In this document: piece after piece, positions 34,084-42,059 of the stretch
Layout of the letters: each line of letters begins with the position of its first letter
Position numbering within the stretch: position 1 is the first letter of the stretch
Source: JAKPPT01 sp964630305
GTDB lineage: Bacteria; Spirochaetota; Spirochaetia; Treponematales; UBA12059
Assembly (NCBI GenBank): GCA_964630305.1
Contig: CAZVTR010000019.1
Location: 1 to 42,059 of the forward strand
Length of the DNA: 42,059 nt
Direction: 5' to 3'
Position numbers and translations under genes: made by a program
Notes under the pieces: generated by a model
Database searches by the model: none
Seen by the model: the letters and a program-made list of their open reading frames with translations, nothing else
Told to the model about the DNA's origin: nothing

Positions 34084-35061
34084 ATGAAGAAAAGAACGAT
34101 ACTGGTTCTTTTTTCTATCGTTGCACTCACACTGCTGTTTGCTCAGGCAAAATTTGCGTTTATCACCACAAAGAGCGATGACAAGGACAAAATGCTCCCC
34201 GGTATTGATCCATCCAAGGTAACCGGTAATATTGTAACTGCAGGAAGCTCTACCGTTTATCCGCTATCCGAAGCAATTGCATCAATGTTCAAAAAGGATG
34301 GTTTTACTGGCCTGATTACTATTGACTCTATTGGTTCAGGCGCTGGGTTTGATCGATTCTGCAAAACCGGCGAAACCGATATTTCTAATGCTTCAGTTCA
34401 GATTAAGCAGTCTCAAATTGATGCAGCCAAAGCAATTGGCAGAAACCCCATTGAGTTCCGTGTTGGCACCGATGCGCTTGCCGTTGTCGTCAGCAAAAAG
34501 AACACCTTTCTTGCGAATGCAACCATTCAAGAACTTGCAAAGATTTTCTCAACGGCTGAAAAGTGGTCCGATGTCAATCCTAAATGGCCTGCACAGCCCA
34601 TTAAACGATTTATTCCTGGTACTGACTCGGGTACATTTAGCTACTTTGTAGAACACGTATTCAGCAAAAAAGCAGATCCTCTCCTTGCTGCGAAAAATCT
34701 TCAGCTTTCAGAAGATGATAACGTGCTTGTTCGCGGCATTGAAAACGATCCCTATGCAATTGGCTTCTTTGGCTATGCTTACTTTGTAGAAAACCAAAAA
34801 ACGCTTAAAGCTATTTCAATCGAAGGCGTTGCACCCGGCCAGGCTACTGTTGATAATGGCACCTACCCGCTGGCACGCCCGCTCTTCCTCTACAGCGATG
34901 CAAAAATTATGAATGAAAAACCGCAGGTTGCTGCATTTATACTCTACTATCTCACCTATGTGAATGATGTAATCAAAAAGGTAGGATATTTCCCTGCTCC
35001 AGCCAGCGCACTGAAACAAGCAAAACAAAACTGGCTCGATGCAGTCAAAGGAAGATATTAA
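34084..35061 (+). CDS. pstS: Phosphate ABC transporter, substrate-binding protein
   Basis: The 325-residue PstS binds phosphate outside the inner membrane. It has a signal peptide (1-21, MKKRTILVLFSIVALTLLFA), the phosphate-loop segment TAGSSTVYPLSEA, DSIGSGAGF, ISNASVQIK and the later FIPGTDSGTFSYF. No lipobox cysteine is found, so it is a free periplasmic protein. AAGGAGGA precedes ATG 34084; an in-frame GTG at 34012 would place 24 residues before the signal peptide. It is the first gene of the pst-pho operon. Confidence 0.94.
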   Translation: MKKRTILVLFSIVALTLLFAQAKFAFITTKSDDKDKMLPGIDPSKVTGNIVTAGSSTVYPLSEAIASMFKKDGFTGLITIDSIGSGAGFDRFCKTGETDISNASVQIKQSQIDAAKAIGRNPIEFRVGTDALAVVVSKKNTFLANATIQELAKIFSTAEKWSDVNPKWPAQPIKRFIPGTDSGTFSYFVEHVFSKKADPLLAAKNLQLSEDDNVLVRGIENDPYAIGFFGYAYFVENQKTLKAISIEGVAPGQATVDNGTYPLARPLFLYSDAKIMNEKPQVAAFILYYLTYVNDVIKKVGYFPAPASALKQAKQNWLDAVKGRY

Positions 35062-35090
35062 TGCTCATGCTGAACACGTGAGTACATAGA

Positions 35091-35114
35091 GAGCACTGCT
35101 TACAAGCAGTGCTC
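35091..35114 (+). terminator. Hairpin between pstS and pstC
   Basis: A perfect 10-base stem GAGCACTGCT (35091-35100) / AGCAGTGCTC (35105-35114) with a TACA loop is found 29 bases after pstS. The bases after it (ATCTTTACTG) give only a poor U tract. It could stabilise the pstS message or cut down read-through into pstC, so that more binding protein than permease is made. Confidence 0.55.
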
Positions 35115-35139
35115 ATCTTTACTGTTAAGGAACTATAAA

Positions 35140-36057
35140 ATGAAACAGACTAATGCTGTGGATCCGAAACTCTGTAAAAGAATGCACCCTGTAAAGCTCA
35201 CTATTGAAACGGTACTTGCAGCAACAGGAATTATTACAATCGGTATTACCATAGCAATTGTTTTTATACTTGGCGAAGAGTCTATTAACTTTTTTAAACA
35301 TGTCTCGCTGAAACAATTTCTTACGACATTCGAATGGCAGCCTCATATTGAAAAATTTGGCATATGGCCGCTTTTAAACGCAACCATCACAACAAGTCTA
35401 TTTGGTATGCTTGTTTCGCTGCCAATAGGCTTTTTTACTGCAATATTTCTTGCTGAGTACGCTTCGAACGCTATCAAACGGAAAATAAAACCAGTGCTTG
35501 AAATTCTTGCAGGCATACCCACTGTTGTTTTTGGGTATTTTGCTTTAAATTTTATTACTCCCTTTTTGCAGCTAGTTTTTGGAAAAGATACTGTTTCGGT
35601 ATACAATACTGCATCAGCTGGTATTGCAATTGGTATCCTCTTGGTGCCGCTCGTTGCTTCACTCATCGAAGAAGCTCTTTCTGCGGTTCCACGACATCTC
35701 CGCGAAGCAGCATACGCTGTCGGAGCAACTAAACTCGAAGTGACACTGGGTATCGTTGTACCTTCTGCATTATCTGGCATTATTGCTACTGTGCTCCTTG
35801 CATTATCACGCGCATTTGGCGAAACCATGATTGTAGCTATCGCAGCGGGAGCCGGACCTGCTTTTACGCTTAATCCCTTTAAGTCAGCAGAAACTATGAC
35901 GGGCCACATGGCACGAATTGCCGGCGGCGATCTTCCTTATGACTCCATTGATTACCAGAGCCTATTTGCAATTGCTCTGTTTTTATTTGTTATAACATTT
36001 TTCTTAAACCTCCTTGGAAGAAGCATATCAAAACGGTATATGGAGCACTATGAATGA
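35140..36057 (+). CDS. pstC: Phosphate ABC transporter permease PstC
   Basis: The 305-residue inner membrane protein has six membrane helices, the first at about 22-45, and the conserved EAA loop (AVPRHLREAAYAVGATKLEV) that meets the ATPase PstB. PLIGF-like SLPIGFFTAIFLAEYA and GIPTVVFGYFAL are typical PstC features. AAGGA precedes ATG 35140. Its stop overlaps the pstA start by 4 bases. Confidence 0.95.
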   Translation: MKQTNAVDPKLCKRMHPVKLTIETVLAATGIITIGITIAIVFILGEESINFFKHVSLKQFLTTFEWQPHIEKFGIWPLLNATITTSLFGMLVSLPIGFFTAIFLAEYASNAIKRKIKPVLEILAGIPTVVFGYFALNFITPFLQLVFGKDTVSVYNTASAGIAIGILLVPLVASLIEEALSAVPRHLREAAYAVGATKLEVTLGIVVPSALSGIIATVLLALSRAFGETMIVAIAAGAGPAFTLNPFKSAETMTGHMARIAGGDLPYDSIDYQSLFAIALFLFVITFFLNLLGRSISKRYMEHYE

Positions 36058-37301
36058 GCACAACAGCAAATTTTGATCCAGAACTTAACGTCAGGCACAA
36101 ACGATCTAAGATCTGGAACTTTATCTTTTTTATAGCAATTATTACTTCTTTTTTATTTTTAATTGCACTGCTTTTTAATATTATTAATGACACCTTCGGC
36201 TATGTCATTATGGAATATGAAACACCTCCTGAATCGCTTACCTATGACAACAAACACTATACTGAATTATCAACCGAAGAGCTCAGGCAGTTTTTAGAAG
36301 AAAATCTTCCCGGAAGACGCTTGCGTGCGCTTGAAAGAGAAAAACCCTTTGAAAGCCGTGATAAACATGAACTACAAGCAATCGTAGAAACTGAAATACT
36401 AAATCCTTCGATATATAAATCATATTCACTTGTTGAATCACTCTTTGCAGGTAAAGCAATTAAAAAAGAATTTGAAGAAGCACCGCAAGGCTCTATACTG
36501 GTGTTTAGATCTTGGATATCAAAAGATATGCTCCTTAAACCCCAGAGCGATAATGCGCTTGAAACTGGCATACGTACTGCACTGTTAGGCAGTATATTTA
36601 CTGTTCTTGTTGCAATTATCTTCTCAATTCCGCTTGGTATTGCAGCATCTGTCTGGATGGAGGAATATCTAAACCCTAAAAGCAAACTTAACACAGTTTT
36701 AACACTAAATATTTATAACCTTGCTGGCGTGCCATCAATTATTTACGGCATGCTTGGCCTTGCTGTATTTGTCCGCTTTATGGAACCAATTACTTCTGGC
36801 GCATTATTTACTGCGGTTAGCGATGAAGTTAAAAACGGGAGAACAATACTCTCAGCCGGGCTTACGCTTGGTATACTAATTTTGCCTGTTATTATTGTTA
36901 ATACCCGTGAGGCAATACGCGCTGTTCCTGCAAGCCTGAGGCATGCAAGTATTGCCGTTGGTGCTACCAAATTGGATACCATATTCCACCATGTTTTGCC
37001 GGCGTGTTTTGATAGAATTTTGACCGGAGCAATATTCGCAATGGCACGCGTACTCGGTGAAACTGCACCGCTCATTATTATTGGGGCTTCAACCTTTATC
37101 TCGCAAGATCCATCATCATTATTCTCAAAATTTACAACATTGCCAATTCAAATTTATCAATGGACCAGCAGACCTCAAAAAGAGTTTCATAATCTTGCTG
37201 CTGGTGCAATTGTTATCTTAATAATTCTCATGATTCTCCTCAATGGCACAGCTATTTTTTTAAGGAATAGAATCAATGCACGAAAGGAAGCATATCGATG
37301 A
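36054..37301 (+). CDS. pstA: Phosphate ABC transporter permease PstA with periplasmic insertion
   Basis: The C-terminal part is a normal PstA permease (about 168-415; SIPLGIAASVWMEEYL, GVPSIIYGMLGLAVF, EAA loop AVPASLRHASIAVGATKLD). The N-terminal part is unusual: after the first membrane helix (21-44), about 117 charged residues (51-167) lie where other PstA proteins have a short loop. That makes 415 residues instead of about 280-300. The segment should face the periplasm, where PstS docks. The gene overlaps pstC and pstB by 4 bases each. Confidence 0.92.
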   Translation: MSTTANFDPELNVRHKRSKIWNFIFFIAIITSFLFLIALLFNIINDTFGYVIMEYETPPESLTYDNKHYTELSTEELRQFLEENLPGRRLRALEREKPFESRDKHELQAIVETEILNPSIYKSYSLVESLFAGKAIKKEFEEAPQGSILVFRSWISKDMLLKPQSDNALETGIRTALLGSIFTVLVAIIFSIPLGIAASVWMEEYLNPKSKLNTVLTLNIYNLAGVPSIIYGMLGLAVFVRFMEPITSGALFTAVSDEVKNGRTILSAGLTLGILILPVIIVNTREAIRAVPASLRHASIAVGATKLDTIFHHVLPACFDRILTGAIFAMARVLGETAPLIIIGASTFISQDPSSLFSKFTTLPIQIYQWTSRPQKEFHNLAAGAIVILIILMILLNGTAIFLRNRINARKEAYR

Positions 37302-38107
37302 ATCAACTAACTGCACCTTCCGCTGTTAATCAGAATAGTTCGCTCATTCTTGAAATTCCCAATCCAGTATTGCGCTTTAAAAACACCAGCATCTGGTATG
37401 GCACCAATGAAGCTGTAAAATCAGTTTCTATGGGGATTAAAAGCAATGCTATTACAGCCATTATTGGACCATCCGGCTGCGGGAAAAGCACTCTGCTTAG
37501 GTCAATTAATAGAATGAATGATTTAATTCCAGACTGTCATGTAACCGGCAATATTTACTATCATAACAATGATATTTACGATAAAAATCTTGATCCAGTA
37601 CTCCTCCGCCGGCATATCGGTATGGTATTCCAAAAGCCTAATCCATTTGCAAAATCGATATATCAAAATATTGCGTGGGGAGCGAAAATCAATGGCTATA
37701 AAGGAAATCTCGATCAATTAGTAGAAGAATCATTGCAGCAGGCTGCGCTCTGGGACGAGGTAAAAGATAAGCTGCATAAATCAGCATACGCGCTCTCCGG
37801 CGGGCAGCAGCAGCGGCTCTGTATAGCTCGAGCAATTGCACTTAAACCCGACATACTGCTTCTCGATGAACCAACCAGTGCTCTTGACCCTATATCGACC
37901 GCTAAAATCGAAAGTCTCCTTGAAGAATTAAAAAATTTCTTTACAATTATAATTGTAACGCACAATATGCAGCAAGCAGGCCGTATTTCTGATTATACTG
38001 CATTTATGCTCACAGGAGATTTAATTGAATACAATGAAACAAAGAAAATATTTTTTAACCCAACTGATGAACGCACAGAAAGCTATATATCAGGACGCTT
38101 TGGATAA
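37298..38107 (+). CDS. pstB: Phosphate ABC transporter ATP-binding protein PstB
   Basis: The 269-residue ATPase drives phosphate uptake. Walker A is GPSGCGKST (57-65), the ABC signature LSGGQQQRL, Walker B LLLDEPTSALD and the switch histidine is in VTHNMQQA. The family's MNDLIPD segment follows Walker A. The ATG overlaps the pstA stop (ATGA). Confidence 0.96.
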   Translation: MNQLTAPSAVNQNSSLILEIPNPVLRFKNTSIWYGTNEAVKSVSMGIKSNAITAIIGPSGCGKSTLLRSINRMNDLIPDCHVTGNIYYHNNDIYDKNLDPVLLRRHIGMVFQKPNPFAKSIYQNIAWGAKINGYKGNLDQLVEESLQQAALWDEVKDKLHKSAYALSGGQQQRLCIARAIALKPDILLLDEPTSALDPISTAKIESLLEELKNFFTIIIVTHNMQQAGRISDYTAFMLTGDLIEYNETKKIFFNPTDERTESYISGRFG

Positions 38108-38159
38108 TAAGTATGACTATGTGCATACAAAAAATTCCATATAAAAGAAAGGCATTACA

Positions 38160-38816
38160 ATGACAAGACAGCATTTAGCACAAGAACTTGAAGCAATACA
38201 CTCGCAGGTACTAGCAATGTCGCTATTGATTCTTGAAAATCTCCGCAAAGCCAGAACCTGCGTTATCAATTCCGACCCATCTTTAGTAGCAGAGGTAAAG
38301 AAAACAGACCTCCAGATTGATGCACTACAGCTTTCAATAGAAGATAGTGTAACTATGCTTATTGCAACGCAGCAGCCAGCTGCACGGGATTTGCGAGAGA
38401 TGGTTGCGCTTATTAAAATTCTTGATAATCTCGAACGCATAGGCGACTATGCTGTACATTTTGCTAAAGCATCAAAAATTTTAGCTGAGGATCCATTTCC
38501 TCGTCCGCTTGACAGATTAATACGCATGTCACAAACCTGTGAGACCATGCTCGATGAAGCTATTAAAGCATACCTTAATCTGGACGAAACACTAGCAATT
38601 GCCGCTGCAGAAAAAGATGACTGGATTGACAAAGACCACAAGGCATTCTTGAATGAAATTCTCAGCCTCATGGTAGATAATCCTGCCCGTGCAGGACAGG
38701 CATTCAAACTGATACAAACCAGCACCTATCTTGAACGGCTTGGCGATCACGTAACCAATATAACCGAAGCGATTATTTTTATTATCACAGGAGAACATAA
38801 AGAGCTTAATGTATAA
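38160..38816 (+). CDS. phoU: Phosphate regulator PhoU
   Basis: The 218-residue all-helical protein has two PhoU repeats, each with an E/DxxxD metal pattern (LQIDALQLSIED in the first, DWIDKDHKAFLNE in the second), and ERIGDYAVHFAK and ERLGDHVTNITE as the matching helices. PhoU links the Pst transporter to the histidine kinase and keeps the regulon off when phosphate is ample. It follows pstB by 52 bases. Confidence 0.94.
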   Translation: MTRQHLAQELEAIHSQVLAMSLLILENLRKARTCVINSDPSLVAEVKKTDLQIDALQLSIEDSVTMLIATQQPAARDLREMVALIKILDNLERIGDYAVHFAKASKILAEDPFPRPLDRLIRMSQTCETMLDEAIKAYLNLDETLAIAAAEKDDWIDKDHKAFLNEILSLMVDNPARAGQAFKLIQTSTYLERLGDHVTNITEAIIFIITGEHKELNV

Positions 38817-38863
38817 GAGAAAGCTCACATATACTATACTACTTTCTGAGCAGTGAGGATTGC

Positions 38864-39550
38864 ATGGCACATGAACGGATTTTAATAATAGAAGATGATA
38901 AAGATATACAAGCTCTGCTTAAAGAACGGCTCAATGGTGAGCAGTTCGCGGTTTTTCAAGCATTTACTGGTGAAGAAGGACTTACCATTTGCAAAACAAA
39001 AAAACCTGATATCATACTGCTTGATATCATGCTCCCGAATAAAAATGGATTTGATATTCTCAGAGCACTTAAAACTTCATCGGAACTCAAAACAATTCCG
39101 GTAATTATGCTAACAGCACACTCTGACGAGACAGATATTGTAAGTGCTTTGGAGCTCGGTGCCGATGATTATGTCACTAAACCGTTTAGCTTTAAAGTAC
39201 TAGCAGCACGAATCCGCCGTTTTCTCCGTCATAAATTAGAACCCGAAAAACAGCCAGCCTTATTGCACTATGGCAAACTCGAAGTAGACCGCTCAAAATT
39301 CCTGGTTACCACAGACACAAAACCAGTAGTCTTTTCAGCTACTGAATTTGCAATGCTCTGTCTTTTTTTAGAACAGCCAGGACGCGTGTTTACCAGAACA
39401 CAAATAATTACTGCAATTAAGGGAGAAGATTATCCTGTTACCGACCGCACCATTGATGTACATGTCACAGCAATACGAAAAAAACTTGGCGATCTTTTCC
39501 CACTTGAAACTATACGCGGTATTGGATACCGACTTAAGGAAAACGAATGA
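38864..39550 (+). CDS. phoB: Phosphate response regulator PhoB/PhoP type
   Basis: The 228-residue OmpR-family regulator has a receiver domain (phospho-acceptor D54 in ILLDIMLPNKNGF, T in MLTAHSDE and K in YVTKPFS) and a C-terminal winged helix (about 130-226; VFTRTQIITAIKGED, DRTIDVHVTAIRKKLGD, IRGIGYRL). It most likely binds the Pho-box-like array before pstS. GAGG precedes ATG 38864. Confidence 0.9.
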   Translation: MAHERILIIEDDKDIQALLKERLNGEQFAVFQAFTGEEGLTICKTKKPDIILLDIMLPNKNGFDILRALKTSSELKTIPVIMLTAHSDETDIVSALELGADDYVTKPFSFKVLAARIRRFLRHKLEPEKQPALLHYGKLEVDRSKFLVTTDTKPVVFSATEFAMLCLFLEQPGRVFTRTQIITAIKGEDYPVTDRTIDVHVTAIRKKLGDLFPLETIRGIGYRLKENE

Positions 39551-41256
39551 AAAAACTGCGATATACAACAAGAATGATGCTCATGCTGCTCGGGCTCATT
39601 ATTATCAGCATGAGTATTGCAGCTATGAGTTCTCTCTTGCTGCTTCGCTCTGCTAATATGAAAATACACACTGCTATCCTCGAAAAGGCTTCAAAACTTT
39701 TTTCACATATTGATCTTGACAAACTGCCAGCTATTCCAAAAGCAGAGATTTCCGGTGCTGATATGCGTTTGACAATTGTCAAACGGGATGGATCTGTTAT
39801 TTTTGATTCACACTACGATCCCTCTAATATGGAAAACCATGCCGAAAGACCAGAAATTGCTGCTGCGCTTTCAGGGCTTGAATATAACGCTGTCCGCTTT
39901 TCGGATACTCTCCAGATGTACATGCTCTATCATGCTTTCCCTGTTAAAAACTATGTAGTAAGGCTCGCAATTCCAGTAAGTGAAATTAGCAGTGTACTAG
40001 AACCTTATATGCAATTAGGGCTTTTTATCTTTTGCGTATTAATTGCTGCAGCTTCTGCAGTGCTATACTCTTATAATTCATCGATAATACAGCCAGTCAA
40101 TGCACTCATACAAGCAAGTAAAGCATGGGAAAATGGAGATTTATCCTACCGTATCCACATCAAAGCAAGCGATGATTTTGCAGAATCAATACAAAGTCTT
40201 AACTGCATGAGCGAAAAGCTTGAATCAACAATTAAAGCACTAAATAATGAAAAAAAAGAACTTGGAGCTATTTTAGAAAATATCAACGAAGCTATTTTAG
40301 TCACAAATAGCACATTAAACATTGCTCTTGCAAATCCTGCTGCATGCAGGCTTTTTAATCAGCCTGTCCAAAACTATCCAAGAAACTTGCTCGACTTTAC
40401 TTCAAGCTTGGACATTCAGAAAACAGCGCTCGATTGCCTTGAATCACAAAAACCTGCCGAACAGGAAATAGCAATGTATGGAGTTATAACTATTAAACTG
40501 CTCGTGCGCTGTTCTCCTCTCAATGCTGAAAATACTGGTATTATACTTGCAATTACTGATATTACCAAAATCAGGTATCTTGAAGATATGAGAAAAGACT
40601 TTGTAGCAAATGTATCCCATGAACTGCGTACCCCAATTACGCTCATCAAAGGCTATGCAGAAGCACTTCTTGAAAATAGTAAGCTGCCAGATGAAACAAT
40701 AGCAGCAAAAATTGCAATCATTCACCGCCATGCCGATAGAATGAATGCTATTATCGAAGATCTCCTCATGCTGTCTCGGCTTGATGCTTCATCACAGCGT
40801 GAGATAAATATGGAAACAATATCAGTTTGTACGCTTATTGACGATGCTCGTGAGTCAATTAGTACAGAACGTCAGATCGTTGTTGAGTGCCCGCAAAAAC
40901 TAACCGTTATGTGTAACCCAGAACTTATGGAACAAGCGCTCATCAATCTTATTGATAATGCTATAAAATACACAGCTGGGACTATAACTGTAGAAGCGTA
41001 TGAGCAGAATTCTTTTGTTATTATCAATGTTATTGATGAAGGCCCAGGCATCCCAGAAGAACACGCTGCAAGAATTTTTGAACGCTTTTACCGAATTGAT
41101 AAAGCGCGAAGCCGTGAAACAGGAGGGACTGGCTTAGGGCTCTCTATTGTTAAGCATATTGTAGAAATACACAGAGGCTCAGTATCCGTTCGCAACAATG
41201 GTGGCAAAGGAGCAATTTTCACGATCTGTATACCGTCTCAGCCAGTAAACAGCTGA
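39547..41256 (+). CDS. phoR: Phosphate sensor histidine kinase PhoR type
   Basis: The 569-residue membrane kinase has two membrane helices (about 10-34 and 156-178) around a periplasmic domain of about 120 residues, then HAMP, PAS (about 235-340), HisKA with H358 (VSHELRTPITLIKG) and a HATPase domain (NLIDNAIKYT, DEGPGIPEEHA, GTGLGLSIVKHIVE). Its start overlaps the phoB stop by 4 bases. The periplasmic domain is larger than that of E. coli PhoR and closer to Gram-positive PhoR. Confidence 0.9.
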   Translation: MKKLRYTTRMMLMLLGLIIISMSIAAMSSLLLLRSANMKIHTAILEKASKLFSHIDLDKLPAIPKAEISGADMRLTIVKRDGSVIFDSHYDPSNMENHAERPEIAAALSGLEYNAVRFSDTLQMYMLYHAFPVKNYVVRLAIPVSEISSVLEPYMQLGLFIFCVLIAAASAVLYSYNSSIIQPVNALIQASKAWENGDLSYRIHIKASDDFAESIQSLNCMSEKLESTIKALNNEKKELGAILENINEAILVTNSTLNIALANPAACRLFNQPVQNYPRNLLDFTSSLDIQKTALDCLESQKPAEQEIAMYGVITIKLLVRCSPLNAENTGIILAITDITKIRYLEDMRKDFVANVSHELRTPITLIKGYAEALLENSKLPDETIAAKIAIIHRHADRMNAIIEDLLMLSRLDASSQREINMETISVCTLIDDARESISTERQIVVECPQKLTVMCNPELMEQALINLIDNAIKYTAGTITVEAYEQNSFVIINVIDEGPGIPEEHAARIFERFYRIDKARSRETGGTGLGLSIVKHIVEIHRGSVSVRNNGGKGAIFTICIPSQPVNS

Positions 41257-41275
41257 GTGATGCGTTTACATCTAT

Positions 41276-41298
41276 ATTGTGCATATAGTTTGCACAAT
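41276..41298. terminator. Weak two-way hairpin after phoR
   Basis: A 7-base stem ATTGTGC (41276-41282) / GCACAAT (41292-41298) with a 9-base loop lies in the 43-base spacer between the convergent phoR and lipoprotein genes. It lacks a U tract. Confidence 0.4.
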
Positions 41299-41299
41299 G

Positions 41300-42007
41300 C
41301 TAATAGAAAATCGTATACCTGCCTTTTGTATCCACGATAATGACAAGCCTACTGGTTCTTCCATACCAGATATGTCTCCCAGGACTCAATACACATGTCA
41401 TTTGTTCACCCACCTGCAGCACCGGCAAAAATGAATTTGCCGGATATAAGACTTCACAAACTGGCGGGATTGTAATACTAAAAGACAGTTGCTTTTTAGT
41501 CACCATATCTGCACGAAATTTCTTCTGGATAATAGCACGAGCAAGTTCCTGCTGATTGATATTCCAAATAGAGCCCTGAACCGTTTTAAGCAAATCATAT
41601 AATCGTTTCCAATTAAAATTTTTCATATCGTAACCCTGTTTCCATAAAAGTTCAGCAAGGAGAGCACAAAATCCTCCTTCACTATCAAAACATATCTCCT
41701 CGCCGCTTTTAAGCCAGGGCAATAGGGTGCCAATTGGCAGCGTTTTTCCTGTTCCAAACTGAGCAGCAAGTGTTATAGCCATATAGGAACCTGGTTTTTG
41801 TATTATTGTAAGCATTGTTTCAGGAAAGACAGTACTTTCACTTTGTGTTGCATCATTCATAATTTTTACACAAAATGTTTCTGCGCCTGCCCAATATTCT
41901 GGCATAGGAGGAATCTTTATTGGTTCTTCTATCGGCAAGGTTAAGAGGATACATCCTGCTTCTAAACATACCAGGATACAAATAAAAATAATTTTAAAAA
42001 GTTTCAT
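41300..42007 (-). CDS. Lipoprotein of unknown function
   Basis: The 235-residue product has a lipoprotein signal with cysteine C19 (IFICILVCLEAGC). The mature part has an N-terminal Pro-rich segment, an FCVKIMND strand, a helical middle (CALLAELLWKQGYDMKNF) and a C-terminal beta-rich end. I recognise no family. Start ATG 42007 was chosen because it opens the signal peptide; there is no clear ribosome binding site. It is probably envelope-bound; the convergent position to phoR says nothing about its role. Confidence 0.6.
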   Translation of the reverse strand: MKLFKIIFICILVCLEAGCILLTLPIEEPIKIPPMPEYWAGAETFCVKIMNDATQSESTVFPETMLTIIQKPGSYMAITLAAQFGTGKTLPIGTLLPWLKSGEEICFDSEGGFCALLAELLWKQGYDMKNFNWKRLYDLLKTVQGSIWNINQQELARAIIQKKFRADMVTKKQLSFSITIPPVCEVLYPANSFLPVLQVGEQMTCVLSPGRHIWYGRTSRLVIIVDTKGRYTIFY

Positions 42008-42059
42008 ACTAAAATAAACAAGCAAATTAGCATAATGCATGCAGAAAATTTGCTGTTCT

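Noticed and set aside
1..42059. CRISPR array, tRNA, rRNA, prophage or transposase
   Set aside because: Nothing with the expected repeats, cloverleaf or protein motifs was seen on either strand.

Overview
The window looks like part of an anaerobic, amino-acid-fermenting spirochaete chromosome. The best lineage marker is a secreted P83/100-family protein with a long coiled coil (9157-10719), a family known almost only from spirochaetes. A 7TM-receptor/adenylate cyclase, a fused PyrB-PyrI aspartate carbamoyltransferase and a DPBB-SPOR envelope protein fit the same group. The genus cannot be fixed from the sequence. Two runs of 100 N (8983-9082 and 12795-12894) are scaffold gaps, so this is a draft or metagenome assembly.

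Region 1 (1-7996, + strand) is a lysine-fermentation cluster: kdd (3' end only), a 3-aminobutyryl-CoA aminotransferase (kat type), kce, kamA, kamB, kamC and a metal-dependent amidohydrolase. Together they take lysine through beta-lysine and 3,5-diaminohexanoate to 3-aminobutyryl-CoA and acetoacetyl-CoA. The B12-dependent lysine 5,6-aminomutase (kamD/kamE) that KamB/KamC should serve is not in the window and probably lies to the left. A 317-base structured, non-coding stretch separates kdd from kat.

Region 2 (8000-21300) holds the gapped pyrBI gene, envelope genes (P83/100, a small secreted protein, a DPBB protein with 30-residue repeats and a SPOR domain), the cyclase, lipoproteins, threonine aldolase, a spore-photoproduct-lyase-like radical SAM protein with an unknown partner, and an ECF sigma operon. 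That operon has a CpxP/CnrX-like periplasmic protein, the sigma factor, a one-TM anti-sigma candidate and an ECF-type promoter in front.

Region 3 (21400-33900) carries a metallo-beta-lactamase-fold hydrolase, a GAF-GAF hybrid histidine kinase, a rex/antiporter-EIIA/fdhD operon on the minus strand, ftcD, a thioredoxin, a YiiX-like enzyme with a small lipoprotein, and pyrK-pyrD. Region 4 (33900-41300) is a complete phosphate regulon, pstS-pstC-pstA-pstB-phoU-phoB-phoR, with a Pho-box-like array in front, followed by a convergent lipoprotein gene.

The least expected signals are a family of four related palindromes directly after stop codons (8016, 13714, 16065, 30490), a short minus-strand hairpin whose loop matches the anti-Shine-Dalgarno sequence (28547-28580), and the ECF operon with its probable own promoter. 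By eye, the first 8 kb and the pyr/pst genes are richer in G+C than the 13.7-28 kb part.
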